From Clostridioides difficile (GTDB lineage Bacteria; Bacillota; Clostridia; Peptostreptococcales; Peptostreptococcaceae), in assembly GCF_900243075.1 (NCBI RefSeq), contig NZ_OEZH01000120.1:1-64000 (forward strand): DNA of 64,000 nt. Direction: 5' to 3'. A program made the translations under genes and the position numbers. Numbering within the stretch: position 1 is the stretch's first letter; each line of letters opens with the position of its first letter. Positions 1-8,946 of the stretch are shown one piece after another. The notes under the pieces are model-generated. The model was not told where the DNA came from. It saw only the letters and a list, made by a program, of their open reading frames with translations, and searched no databases.

Positions 1-398
1 GGTAATTCATTTTTTATTTCACGATTATCATAGTAAAAGTTAATATTTTTTATAGTTTGATTTGTCTCTGTCAATGTAATGATACTCATATTAGAAATAC
101 CTTTAGTTATAAAGTTTGTTGCTCCTATGAATGGTTTTTTATTATCTTCACTTTCACTTAATTCTGGAACATCTCCTCCATAATAAGAATTTCCTTGAAG
201 TGTTATTTGTTGGCTAATCTTAATACCTTTTTCAAATAAATAGTCACCGTTTGGAAAATATATAACAGAATCTTTTAGTGATTCATCAGAAACAATCTCT
301 TGTATCATATCACTTACATCAGATTTTCCAGTAATGTCTATTTTGCTATTTAGTTCCAGCACATTAACCCAGTCTGGAGTTTTAGTTTCAATTGCCAT
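1..398 (-). CDS. Beta-helix / pectate-lyase-like protein, N-terminal part (cut by window edge)
   Basis: The reading frame starts at the ATG at 398 and stays open to base 1, giving 132 residues of an incomplete protein. A strong ribosome binding site (AAAAGGAGGAATTAATC) precedes the ATG. The N-terminus has the layout seen in the pectate-lyase-3 / right-handed beta-helix superfamily: a short lead, a stretch about covering a set of bases or residues (DVSDMIQEIV), then YFPNGDYLFEKGIKI, the usual first coil of such a helix. No signal peptide is visible, so it may be cytoplasmic, phage-like or exported by another route. Substrate and role cannot be read from this fragment. The superfamily call is inference from pattern only. 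Confidence 0.6.
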   Translation of the reverse strand, partial: MAIETKTPDWVNVLELNSKIDITGKSDVSDMIQEIVSDESLKDSVIYFPNGDYLFEKGIKISQQITLQGNSYYGGDVPELSESEDNKKPFIGATNFITKGISNMSIITLTETNQTIKNINFYYDNREIKNEL

Positions 399-856
399 GA
401 TTAATTCCTCCTTTTAAAATTTAAATTATTTGTATATACAGGAAGAAGTGTATTTTTACTATAATCATAATAAATCTATATTTGTTTATGACATTTGAGA
501 TAATCTTTATCATTAGAATACTTTATTTTTTGCTAATTAATAGAGCTGTTCTTTTTAGTCTTATTACTACTAAAAAATTAATCTGTGAAATCATATAAAA
601 TATACTAAATAGATTCAATATTGTATGCCAAATAAGCTGATAGATTTTATCTTCTCATAGTCACACATTTCCTGTAACTCCTATACTAGCATTAAAATTC
701 ATCTCATCAGTAGTTGATTTGTTTATAAATTGTTTGTGTTTTGTCCATATTTTATTTATATTTAGTTTATAAATCATTTATAATTTACTTATTTTATAAA
801 ATTATTAGTTAGTTTATTAAAAGTTAGTACTTCTATTTATGATATGATAATAAAAT
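399..856. other. Intergenic, no gene seen
   Basis: AT-rich stretch with stops in all frames at short intervals. It must hold the promoter of the leftward beta-helix gene, but I see no clear -35/-10 pair, hairpin or repeat. Confidence 0.5.
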
Positions 857-991
857 ATGAGTACTAATGTTATGGATAGAAAATCTTTAGAAATATTATT
901 AAAATTAGATAATAGTATTAAAATTAGCAACAGACTTGATATAATTGACAATAAGCTTGATGTGACTGATTACAGACTTGATACAACTTAA
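857..991 (+). CDS. Possible 44-residue coiled-coil ORF or gene remnant
   Basis: An ATG-to-TAA frame of 44 residues made of short Leu/Ile/Asp-rich repeats (SNRLDIIDNKLDVTDYRLDTT), a heptad-like pattern that looks coding rather than random. No ribosome binding site is visible before the ATG, so it may be the tail of a lost gene. It ends 70 bases before a strong hairpin at 1062-1098, which suggests a once-transcribed unit. Function unknown. Confidence 0.3.
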   Translation: MSTNVMDRKSLEILLKLDNSIKISNRLDIIDNKLDVTDYRLDTT

Positions 992-1061
992 AATAATATT
1001 ATATAAATTGACTTGGATGAAAAACTAATTTTCAAATCTAGCAATTATATACAACAAAAAA

Positions 1062-1098
1062 CTGTAAGTAAATTTGTTTTACACAAATCTACTTACAG
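1062..1098. terminator. Bidirectional hairpin terminator
   Basis: Near-perfect inverted repeat CTGTAAGTA...TACTTACAG with an internal AAATTTGT/ACAAATCT extension. It lies between the rightward small ORF ending at 991 and the leftward flavoprotein gene ending at 1210, so it could end both. Confidence 0.6.
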
Positions 1099-1209
1099 CC
1101 TCTAAATGATAGAATACTTTTAGTCTACTATTTATTTTATCTAGATTATTCTGGAGTCACTCCATCAATAAAATTTAGAGAATCTAACGCTCCTAAAAAT
1201 ACCTCTTAT

Positions 1210-1749
1210 CTACACTGACTTACCCATTTCATATGCCTGTTTCATTGCCTCACTTCCCTTAATATCACCTACATGCCAAGCCCCTACACCATATACTATA
1301 CCCTTTTCCTTAGAACCATTTAGACATGATGTGAATCCTCTAAATCCTTCTAATGTTCTTTCCATGTCAGCCACATTTTCATCTGCTGCTGCAACAATAA
1401 AATAGAAATCTTTATCACAAATTTCAGTATATCTAGAACAAGTTCTATCAATCATAGTTTTCATTTGTGCATTCATAGTATAAAAATAAACTGGAGTAGC
1501 TAAAACAATAACATCTGCCTTAATCATTTTTTCAAGAATTTCGACCATATCATCTTTCTGTGGGCAACTTGCTCCTTTTTCATAACAAGTACCACATCCA
1601 GTACAATAGTTAACATCTTTATCTTTTAAAAATATCTTCTCTACTTGATTTTTAGATTCTAACGCTCCTTGCATAAATTGGTCACACAATAAATCAGAAT
1701 TCCCACCTTTTCTAGGGCTAGCTGATACTATCAATACATTTTTACTCAT
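1210..1749 (-). CDS. NADPH-dependent FMN reductase / iron-sulfur flavoprotein-like protein
   Basis: 179 residues with a flavodoxin-like fold start (NVLIVSASPRKGGNSDLLCDQF: the phosphate-binding SxSPRxGxNS loop) and a second FMN-contact segment ATPVYFYTMNAQMKTMIDR. A cysteine cluster CTGCGTCYEKGASC (around residues 49-62) resembles the compact cluster motif of iron-sulfur flavoproteins. It probably reduces flavin or a quinone-like or electrophilic substrate with NAD(P)H in the cytoplasm. Its ATG lies 8 bases inside the end of the upstream MerR gene, with the ribosome binding site TGGAGGAAATATCTT inside that gene, so the two are translationally coupled. It is the last gene of the leftward operon aldo-keto reductase - MerR - flavoprotein. 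Confidence 0.8.
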   Translation of the reverse strand: MSKNVLIVSASPRKGGNSDLLCDQFMQGALESKNQVEKIFLKDKDVNYCTGCGTCYEKGASCPQKDDMVEILEKMIKADVIVLATPVYFYTMNAQMKTMIDRTCSRYTEICDKDFYFIVAAADENVADMERTLEGFRGFTSCLNGSKEKGIVYGVGAWHVGDIKGSEAMKQAYEMGKSV

Positions 1750-2158
1750 AAGATATTTCCTCCATTTTTTTATTTCCGTTGTTCTTTAATACTTTTTCTT
1801 TCTCAATAATACTTTCTTCATATCTATCAATCTTAAAATTTAATCGTTCTAAAGTTTTTTGCATTTCTTCCATTCTTTTTGCTAGTTGGTTTCTCTGCTC
1901 TATTAAAAGTTCTTTTCTAGCTTGAATAGTGCTGTCTCCTTGTTGAAACATAGCTACATACTCAATCAATGTCTCAATAGAAAGACCTGCACTTCTCATA
2001 CATTTTATGAAATTAACCCACTCGCAATCTTTTTCTGTAAAAGACCTAATTCCACTTTTATTTCTATTTACAGGTGGTATCAAACCAATTCGTTCATAAT
2101 ATCGTAAAGTATCCGCTGAAAGTTCGTATTTTTTACTAACTTCTGAAATTGTCATCAT
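1742..2158 (-). CDS. MerR-family transcriptional regulator (AdhR/NmlR-like subgroup)
   Basis: 138 residues: N-terminal MerR winged helix-turn-helix (residues 2-70, ISEVSKKYELSADTLRYYERIGL) followed by the characteristic FIKCMRSAGLSIETLIEYV segment and a dimerising coiled coil to the C-terminus. No metal-binding cysteine loop is present; the one Cys in the KCMRS segment is typical of the electrophile/aldehyde-sensing subgroup. It lies between an aldo-keto reductase and a flavin reductase, classic partners of that subgroup. A 19-bp-spacer promoter with a GTTAAC-centred dyad sits upstream of the operon (3399-3429) and a second one before the cupin gene (42888-42918); both are probable targets. 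Confidence 0.85.
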   Translation of the reverse strand: MMTISEVSKKYELSADTLRYYERIGLIPPVNRNKSGIRSFTEKDCEWVNFIKCMRSAGLSIETLIEYVAMFQQGDSTIQARKELLIEQRNQLAKRMEEMQKTLERLNFKIDRYEESIIEKEKVLKNNGNKKMEEISYE

Positions 2159-2191
2159 ATATTCCTCTCTCTTGATATTGTATAGATTGAA

Positions 2192-3313
2192 TTATTTCTC
2201 AAATATTTCTGCTACATTCTTCAAAGCATCTATAATTTTGATGTGTTGTGGACAACTTTCCTCACATTGTTTACATCCAATACAATCTGAAGCTTTACCA
2301 TAAGTTTTAGTATAGTTATTATAGTAAACCATCTGTGTTGAAAATCCAGTATTAAGAGCTTGTTTTTCTGCATTGTACAATGCAAAATAGTTTGGAATAG
2401 CGATATTTTTTGGACAGCCTTCTACACAATACTGACATGCAGTACAAGGAACTGCAATTGATTCATTGATAATTTCTACTGCTTCATCTATAATATTATA
2501 TTCCTCTTGTACAAATGGCTTAAAGTTTTGCATATATCCTGTATTGTCTAATAATTGTTCCATATTTGACATCCCACTTAAGACCATCATAACATTATCT
2601 TTACTTGCTGCAAAACGTATTGCCCAAGATGGTATTGACATATCTGGATTATAATCATTAAATAATTTTTCTGCCTTTTCTGGTATCTTTGCAAGTGTAC
2701 CTCCTTTTACTGGTTCCATAACAATTACAGGTTTATTATGCTTTTCTGCTACTTCATAGCATTTTCTAGATTGTATACTTTCATTGTCCCAATCTAGATA
2801 ATTAATCTGTAATTGTACAAAGTCTACCTCTGGATGCTCACTCAAGACTTTATCCAATAATTCTGCACTATCATGAAAAGAAAAACCAATATTCTTTATT
2901 TTCCCTTCTTTTTTCTTTTCTTCAATAAATTTAAAGCTATCAAATTTTTTGGCTATTTCATAGTTTGATACCCCTATATTGTGTAAAAGATAATAATCAA
3001 AATAATCTACACCACATTTTTCTAATTGCTCATTAAAAATAGTCTCTTGTTCTTCTTTTTTCTTTAAAGCCATCAATGGTAGCTTTGTGGCTACAGTAAA
3101 ACTATCTCTTTTGTGTCTTTTTACTAGAGATTCTCTAAGTGCTATCTCACTTTTTCCCATATGATATACATAAGCTGTATCAAAATATGTAAATCCTCTC
3201 TCTAAAAAAGTATCAACCATTTTATTTAAATATTCCATATCAATAGTTGTAACATCATTTTCATCTTTTATTGGTAAACGCATTAATCCAAATCCTAATT
3301 TTTTTGCCTCCAT
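2192..3313 (-). CDS. Aldo/keto reductase with C-terminal ferredoxin-like domain
   Basis: 373 residues. Residues 1-270 form the AKR barrel: N-terminal GFGLMRLP, the catalytic Asp-Tyr region [14 protein letters not shown], the Lys segment TVATKLPL, and DYYLLHNI with the active-site His. The C-terminal 90 residues carry two cluster motifs, [12 protein letters not shown] and [12 protein letters not shown] (CxxCxxCxxxCP), so two [4Fe-4S] clusters are expected. AKRs of this fused type are common in anaerobes and are thought to take electrons from ferredoxin-like carriers as well as NAD(P)H. It is the first gene of the MerR-controlled operon; the ATG at 3313 follows GGGGGAAGTAAAAC. The substrate is unknown; an aldehyde or ketone stress product is likely. 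Confidence 0.85.
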   Translation of the reverse strand: MEAKKLGFGLMRLPIKDENDVTTIDMEYLNKMVDTFLERGFTYFDTAYVYHMGKSEIALRESLVKRHKRDSFTVATKLPLMALKKKEEQETIFNEQLEKCGVDYFDYYLLHNIGVSNYEIAKKFDSFKFIEEKKKEGKIKNIGFSFHDSAELLDKVLSEHPEVDFVQLQINYLDWDNESIQSRKCYEVAEKHNKPVIVMEPVKGGTLAKIPEKAEKLFNDYNPDMSIPSWAIRFAASKDNVMMVLSGMSNMEQLLDNTGYMQNFKPFVQEEYNIIDEAVEIINESIAVPCTACQYCVEGCPKNIAIPNYFALYNAEKQALNTGFSTQMVYYNNYTKTYGKASDCIGCKQCEESCPQHIKIIDALKNVAEIFEK

Positions 3314-3398
3314 TGTTTTACTTCCCCCTTTGAAACTTATTTTTTTATTTTTCTGCTTTAACTGTTCTTAAAAATATCTATAAATCCTGCATAGTTAT

Positions 3399-3429
3399 AC
3401 TTTACTACTTAGAGTTAACTTCAAGTCAA
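3399..3429 (-). promoter_or_regulatory. MerR-type promoter with 19-bp spacer
   Basis: Reading leftwards: -35 TTGACT, exactly 19 bases, -10 TAAAGT. The spacer region holds the imperfect dyad CTTGAAGTTAACTCTAAG (3408-3425). Overlong spacers around a central dyad are the hallmark of promoters activated by MerR proteins. It drives the aldo-keto reductase/MerR/flavoprotein operon and closely resembles the cupin promoter at 42888-42918. Confidence 0.75.
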
Positions 3430-3912
3430 TAGGTTTTTTTATTTTAAAGTAAATATTATAAAAATATAGTTTTTAATGTTAAGCTACTGGATGTTATCTC
3501 TACTTTCTACTTCTCAAGCTCCACAAGAAAAAGTACTTCATAAAATCAAATTCATAAGTATTGCTATAAATACTTTCTAGACATATTTATAAGGAAATCA
3601 TCTAAAGTAGAATATTCTCTAACAAATTTATGAATAAGTTCTGTACCTGTTTTAGAACATATGAAACAATGGTGAAAGATTTATTTATGAAAATATAAAA
3701 ATGAATAATGTATACCCCTTTTAAAAAGCATTTTCCTTTTTACATTTATGATACAATATTAAGTATAAAAATGGAAATTTTATATTATTTTATATTAAAA
3801 TAATCTTATCTATTGATTTTATAGTCTCAAACTCAATATCAACTTGATTTTAAGATTATATTTTAATAAGTGATGCTAAATAATAAAATTTTAAAGATTG
3901 TGAGGTAAAAAT
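3430..3912. other. Intergenic between divergent genes
   Basis: Contains the promoter of the cell wall protein gene somewhere before 3913 (a TACAAT box around 3752-3760 is the only candidate) and its ribosome binding site GTGAGGT. I see no other conserved structure. Confidence 0.4.
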
Positions 3913-5574
3913 ATGAATAAGAAAAATTTAGCTATACTAGTATCAGGTATTATGTTTTTTTCTAGCTCTTCAGCAATTTTTGCAGACAATACTACAAAAC
4001 AAGAAAGATTAATAGGTGAAACAAGATATGAAACAGCTGTAGAAGTAAGTAAATTGGGATGGGTTCAATCAAAAACAGCCATTATAGTCAATGGTAACTC
4101 TATTCAAAGTGCTCTTTGTGCAAATCCATTTGCTAAGCTAAAAAATGCACCTATACTTTTAGTAAACAATAATAGTATCGAAAATTCGACTAAGGCTGAA
4201 CTTAAAAGACTCGGTGTAAACAATGTGTACATTGTAGATAGTGGAAATAGTATTTCTTCTAAAGTAGAAAATGAAATAAAGTCACTTAACATAAAAATAA
4301 ATAAAATAGTAGGAAATAATATATATGAAATGTCTACAAATGTACTTAAAGAAATAGATAAAATAAAAAAGGTGGAAAATGTTGCAGTTGTAAATGGATT
4401 AAAGGGGTTATCTGATGCAGTTAGCATAGCTTCTCCAGCAGCAATACATAATATGCCTATAATACTAGTATCAGATGAAAACAGTAATGATAGCAGTATA
4501 AACTTCTTAAACAATAGGTCTATAAAAAAATCTTACATAGTTGGAGGAGATAAGATTTTATCAGACAATGCAGTAAAGAAATATCCAAATAGAGAAAGAA
4601 TCAGTGGTTCAGATAGAAACAATACTAATGCAAAAATTATTGAGAAATTCTATAAGGACAAAAAAATAAATAATGTATTTGTAGCCAAAGATGGTATTAA
4701 CCAAGAAAATGCACTGGTAGATTCATTATCAATAGGGGTACTCGCTGCTAAAGAAAATTCTCCTATAATGATATCTAATGGTAGCCTTGTAAATAGTCAA
4801 AAAGAACTCATTAAAAATAAAGATATAGATGAAATAACACAAGTAGGAGGAGGATATAACCAAAAAGCATTTGAAGATATTTTAAAACTAAAAAATGTCA
4901 ACATAAGAAATAAAGCTAAAAAAATATCCTTAATAGATGCTAAAAAAATATTAAAGCAAGCTCTTCCAGGAAGTAATATTCTAGTTTGTTACTATGATGA
5001 AGATGATAATAAATACGACTGCAAAGTTATAAAAGATAATGTCGTATACGAGATAGAAATTGATGCCTACTCTGGTAAAATAATAGAAATTGAAAAAGAT
5101 GATGATTTAAATGATAATAATTTAGGCACACAAAATATATCATTAGATAAAGCTAAGTCTATAGCACTAGATGCTGTTCCTAATGGTAATTTAATCTATT
5201 GTAAATATGATGCTGAAGATAATGAATATGAGGCTAAAGTAGCAAAAAATAAGAAAACATATGAATTAGAGATAAATGCATTTGATGGAAGAATTATAGA
5301 TATTGATATGGACAATGATTTTGATGATGACTTTGATGATAACGACAATAATCACAATAATAACTCTAATACTAATAACAACAATTCTATTATTAGTGCT
5401 GAAAAAGCTAAATCAATAATGCTAAACAAAGTACCTGGTGGAAAAATAGTAAAATTTGAATATGATAAAGATGACAAGGAATATGAAGGTGAAATGATAA
5501 AAGGAAATACTGAGTATGAGATAACAATCAATGCAATTACTGGTAAAATATTAGAGTTTGAAATAGACAATTAA
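3913..5574 (+). CDS. cwp21: Cell wall-binding protein with CWB2 repeats and three PepSY domains (Cwp21-like)
   Basis: 553 residues. A signal peptide is clear (Lys-rich start, hydrophobic core to about residue 24, cleavage near AIFADN). Residues 30-330 hold cell wall binding type 2 repeats, recognisable at RLIGETRYETAVEVS and RISGSDRNNTNAKI; this module anchors proteins to anionic wall polymer in C. difficile. Three PepSY-like domains follow (about 335-400, 412-475, 495-553), each starting with an (I)S(L/A)(D/E)KAK helix and ending in a (I/L)(N/D)A(Y/F/I)xGKI strand. A Asp/Asn-rich linker separates the second and third. The single-module repeats suggest protein inhibition or binding outside the cell, which is inference. 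The name cwp21 is from memory of a Cwp protein with this architecture at this genome position. Confidence 0.75.
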   Translation: MNKKNLAILVSGIMFFSSSSAIFADNTTKQERLIGETRYETAVEVSKLGWVQSKTAIIVNGNSIQSALCANPFAKLKNAPILLVNNNSIENSTKAELKRLGVNNVYIVDSGNSISSKVENEIKSLNIKINKIVGNNIYEMSTNVLKEIDKIKKVENVAVVNGLKGLSDAVSIASPAAIHNMPIILVSDENSNDSSINFLNNRSIKKSYIVGGDKILSDNAVKKYPNRERISGSDRNNTNAKIIEKFYKDKKINNVFVAKDGINQENALVDSLSIGVLAAKENSPIMISNGSLVNSQKELIKNKDIDEITQVGGGYNQKAFEDILKLKNVNIRNKAKKISLIDAKKILKQALPGSNILVCYYDEDDNKYDCKVIKDNVVYEIEIDAYSGKIIEIEKDDDLNDNNLGTQNISLDKAKSIALDAVPNGNLIYCKYDAEDNEYEAKVAKNKKTYELEINAFDGRIIDIDMDNDFDDDFDDNDNNHNNNSNTNNNNSIISAEKAKSIMLNKVPGGKIVKFEYDKDDKEYEGEMIKGNTEYEITINAITGKILEFEIDN

Positions 5575-5612
5575 TAAAAAATATATATTTTATTAATTAT
5601 TACAAAGCAATA

Positions 5613-5663
5613 AAAGCCATAAACACTGGATTTTCCAGTATTTATGGCTTTATTTTATTTTTT
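5613..5663 (+). terminator. Rho-independent terminator of the cell wall protein gene
   Basis: Stem AAAGCCATAAA-ACTGG / CCAGT-TTTATGGCTTT with a short loop, followed by a T-rich run. Confidence 0.85.
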
Positions 5664-5684
5664 AATTTGAATCCCACCTTATGT

Positions 5685-5736
5685 CATTATATATATCTGC
5701 ACACTCTTGTTTGCCATTATATATCTACACACTCTT
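5685..5736. repeat. Two-copy direct repeat in intergenic DNA
   Basis: CATTATATATATCTGCACAC... at 5685 and CATTATATATCTACACAC... at 5715, about 22-24 bases each with one 2-base gap. The rest of 5737-5901 shows no clear signal except the ribosome binding site GAAAGGAG for the next gene. Confidence 0.5.
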
Positions 5737-5901
5737 TTAAATTAAAATCTTATACTTCATCCCCCAATTAAAAAAGTTAGATTTTAGACAATATATTGTG
5801 ATATAAGTAATTTGTGTGGAATTATTGCGTGATTTACTCATGAAGTATCAATAAAGTTAATATATAATTTGACTGTATCAAGATGAAAGGAGACATTTAT
5901 A

Positions 5902-6651
5902 ATGAGTACAATCTTAAAAGTAAATAACATAACTAAAATTTATAATAAAGGTCAACAACCGAGTTTAGATAAGGTTTCCTTTAATGTATCAGAAGGAGAA
6001 TTTATAGGTATAATGGGAGCTTCTGGCTCTGGTAAAACGACTCTTCTTAATGTATTATCTACAATTGATAGAGCAACAAGTGGAGATGTCTTCATAAACA
6101 ATATAAATTTGAAATCACTTAGTGATACTAGTGCTGCTGATTTTCGTAGGGATAATTTAGGTTTTATCTTTCAAGAGTATTTTTTACTGGATAGCCTTAC
6201 AATTTTTGAGAATATTTCAGTACCTCTTACACTTCAAAAACTACATCCAGACAAAATAGAAAACATGGTGAGGAGTCTAGCTGAACGATTTGGCATAGCT
6301 TCTCAATTAAACAAATATCCAAATGAATTATCTGGAGGACAAAGACAGAGGGTTTCAGCAGTTAGAGCAATAGTAAAACATCCTAGTATTCTTTTTGCAG
6401 ATGAACCAACAGGTGCTTTAGATTCTAATTCAGCTACTGAACTACTCCACTCACTACAAGAAGCAAATGAAGAATTGAAAACAACAATTTTAATGGTAAC
6501 ACATGACGCCTATGCAGCTAGTTTTGCAAATCGAATTTTGATTTTTAAAGATGGTCATATTATTAAGGAATTATACAAACAACAGAATAATAGACATACA
6601 TTTTATGAATTGATTATTCAAGAAATTGCAAAGTTGGATACTAAAAGATAG
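5902..6651 (+). CDS. ABC transporter ATP-binding protein, BceA/MacB type
   Basis: 249 residues with Walker A GASGSGKTT (about 37-45), Q-loop FIFQEYF, signature LSGGQRQR, Walker B ILFADEPTGALD and the H-loop THD. The short loop and DEPTGALDS sequence are typical of the MacB/BceA class that works with FtsX-fold permeases in removing antimicrobial peptides. The permease gene follows 12 bases downstream with GGGGGATAATTT as its binding site, so both are in one operon. A two-component pair follows further on. Confidence 0.9.
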   Translation: MSTILKVNNITKIYNKGQQPSLDKVSFNVSEGEFIGIMGASGSGKTTLLNVLSTIDRATSGDVFINNINLKSLSDTSAADFRRDNLGFIFQEYFLLDSLTIFENISVPLTLQKLHPDKIENMVRSLAERFGIASQLNKYPNELSGGQRQRVSAVRAIVKHPSILFADEPTGALDSNSATELLHSLQEANEELKTTILMVTHDAYAASFANRILIFKDGHIIKELYKQQNNRHTFYELIIQEIAKLDTKR

Positions 6652-6663
6652 GGGGATAATTTA

Positions 6664-8691
6664 ATGAACATTTTTTACATGGCAATAAAAAATCTTAAAA
6701 AGAACTTTTCATTCTATTCTCTATATCTACTTTCAGTATCTTTTGTTATTACTGTATTTTTCGCATTTACTTCATTTTCTGTTAATAAAGTAATGCTAGA
6801 AAAAACTTCAACTGATGGCAGAGTTGAGTCTATGTGTAATGTTATTTCGATATTTTTGATGGCATTTGTTATCTTCTATATGGCATACTCAAGTCGATTC
6901 TTCTTGAGACGTCGTACAAAAGAATTAGGCATATATGCTTTACTTGGCTATCGTAAGTTCACAATCTTATCACTACTTACCTTTGAAAATATCTTAATTT
7001 GTAGTGGAGCTTTTATTGTAGGATTGGTATTAGGAGCATTGGTACATAAGGGTATTGTCTTTGGCATTACATCACTACTTAATTTATCAATTGACAATTC
7101 ACAGATACCGTTTTTTAATATAAATGCAATAAGCAAAACAACCATATTTATAGCATTAGTTGTTTTAGTCTTAGCTATATCAAATGGTAAATTTCTTTAT
7201 AAGACTTCACTTATAAAGTTGATAAGATATGAAAAAAGCGCAGAAAAAAAATTGAAGTTCAAAAAAATTCCAGCCTTTATGGGGTTTGTTATGATTTTAA
7301 GTGGGTATTGTTTGTCACTAGATATTCTTCGTGGAACTAAGTCAATATGGATAAGTATTGGATTTTATCAAATGGGATTGATAACTATGATTCTCATTGT
7401 AATTGGTACAGTTCTCTTTATCAATTCCTTTCTTCCATACATTATGCAAAAGAGTAAAAAAAATAAGCGAGCTTTATACACAGGTACGAAGATAATAACT
7501 ATTCCAAACTTTATCTATCGTATCCGTTCAAATTCTAAAACTCTAATTATGCTTACATTACTCTCTGCTGCTACTTTGACAGTTTCAAGTGTTATGGCAC
7601 TGTCTTTATACTACCCTATTGCATCCGTTTCACGTATTACACCTTCAGAGATAGAATTTAGAGTAGAAAAAAATGAACAAATCGACGATGTAAAACGAAT
7701 TGTCAGTCAATACACGTCTAATACAGACGATATTATTTTTACACAGACAAATATTTATAAAGTAAAATCTTCATCGAAAGACCTTCCACTTGAATATAAA
7801 ATTGGTACATCTAAGAATGATTTATCTAATAATAGTTCATCTAAAGAAGTTGTTCCAAGAGAAGCAGGATTTGAGTGTATATCTTTTTCTGATTATTATA
7901 CTTTGTTAAAGGCACAAAATCGAACAAAACTACTAAAACAGCTTACCCCTTTAAAGGATAATGAATGTATCTTGATGAAATATCAACCAAATAATGATGG
8001 AAATAGTGAAAATGGAACGATTTATCCACTACTTATCAATGGTAAAGAAACATCTGTAACTGTAAGGGAAACATCATTAAACAATGCTATTTCTTTTGGC
8101 AATAGTGTTGGAACACTTATTGTTAGTGATAGTATATATGAACAAATAGCACAAAATAAATTACCAGTAACAAGCATTTTGAGTATTAATGGTAAATCAA
8201 TTAAAAATAATGAAAATTTATATAGTAATATTTCAGATTATTTAAATGGAAGCCCTTATTTACAAGGACATTCTCACAGGATAAATGATTTATTATCAAT
8301 CAATAGTTCTACATTCCTGCTAATCGGATTTCTTGTGGTTTTGTTCTTTATTGCTGCTGGAAGTATTTTATACTTTAACAATATATCAGCAATTTCAGAT
8401 TCAAAATCTGATTATGAGATTTTACAAAAAATGGGTTATACTAATATGCAAATTAAAAAAATTATTAAAAAACAAGTATTGCCATTTTTTAATATTCCGT
8501 TTTTACTTGGGACATTGGACTGTGTATTTGCTACCTTGGTTTATAGGACTGCTTTGATGCAGAATTTACTTGGAAACTCATTTTCACAATATATACCTGT
8601 GATTATTGCGATTTTCTTAACTGCTGTAGTATATTTGATATATTATATACTTACTATTAAATCCTGTTGTAAAACTGTATTAAAAAAATGA
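6664..8691 (+). CDS. ABC transporter permease, FtsX/BceB type
   Basis: 675 residues with about ten hydrophobic segments and one large soluble loop (about residues 325-545) between the seventh and eighth, the arrangement of BceB-like permeases in which the big extracellular loop contacts the antimicrobial peptide or the sensor kinase. The RRRTKELGIYALLGYRK segment after the second membrane helix is the typical FtsX-family coupling motif. It forms the membrane half of the transporter encoded with the preceding ATPase. Substrate is unknown; peptide antibiotic or lantibiotic defence is the family expectation. A terminator follows immediately. Confidence 0.9.
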   Translation: MNIFYMAIKNLKKNFSFYSLYLLSVSFVITVFFAFTSFSVNKVMLEKTSTDGRVESMCNVISIFLMAFVIFYMAYSSRFFLRRRTKELGIYALLGYRKFTILSLLTFENILICSGAFIVGLVLGALVHKGIVFGITSLLNLSIDNSQIPFFNINAISKTTIFIALVVLVLAISNGKFLYKTSLIKLIRYEKSAEKKLKFKKIPAFMGFVMILSGYCLSLDILRGTKSIWISIGFYQMGLITMILIVIGTVLFINSFLPYIMQKSKKNKRALYTGTKIITIPNFIYRIRSNSKTLIMLTLLSAATLTVSSVMALSLYYPIASVSRITPSEIEFRVEKNEQIDDVKRIVSQYTSNTDDIIFTQTNIYKVKSSSKDLPLEYKIGTSKNDLSNNSSSKEVVPREAGFECISFSDYYTLLKAQNRTKLLKQLTPLKDNECILMKYQPNNDGNSENGTIYPLLINGKETSVTVRETSLNNAISFGNSVGTLIVSDSIYEQIAQNKLPVTSILSINGKSIKNNENLYSNISDYLNGSPYLQGHSHRINDLLSINSSTFLLIGFLVVLFFIAAGSILYFNNISAISDSKSDYEILQKMGYTNMQIKKIIKKQVLPFFNIPFLLGTLDCVFATLVYRTALMQNLLGNSFSQYIPVIIAIFLTAVVYLIYYILTIKSCCKTVLKK

Positions 8692-8695
8692 TATT

Positions 8696-8742
8696 TACCA
8701 AATCGTCAAACTTAAAGGTATGACGATTTGGTATACTTTATT
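8696..8742 (+). terminator. Terminator after ABC exporter operon
   Basis: Perfect 13-bp stem TACCAAATCGTCA / TGACGATTTGGTA with a 12-base loop, followed by a T-rich tail. Confidence 0.85.
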
Positions 8743-8930
8743 TATTTATAAATATTTGATATAATACAAAACTATAAATTCATAAGTTTGATATAGTTAT
8801 AAAATTGATATAGTTCAAATCTATAAATTTATAAGTTTGATATAGTCATAAAATTGATATAGTTTAAATCTATAAATTTATAAGTTTGATATAGTCATAA
8901 AATTAATCTAGTTTAAATCTATAAATTTAT
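8735..8930. repeat. 49-bp AT-rich tandem repeat upstream of the sensor kinase gene
   Basis: The string AAGTTTGATATAG starts at 8784, 8833 and 8882, giving an exact 49-base period. A degenerate unit precedes (8735-8783), and the last unit runs into the ribosome binding site AAGGAGGTG at 8931, where the next AAGTTTG would begin. Each unit contains TTGATATAG twice. This is the kinase operon's leader or promoter region, so copy number could affect expression. Confidence 0.85.
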
Positions 8931-8946
8931 AAGGAGGTGTAGAATA

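Noticed and set aside
1140-1199. Leftward frame VFLGALDSLNFIDGVTPE just beyond the flavoprotein stop
   Set aside because: Could be a frameshifted extension of the flavoprotein, but that protein already ends at a normal family length.
3585-3690. Leftward frame reading FICSKTGTELIHKFVREYSTLDDFLINMSRKYL with stop
   Set aside because: Looks protein-like but has no start, no binding site and no family I recognise; chance cannot be excluded.
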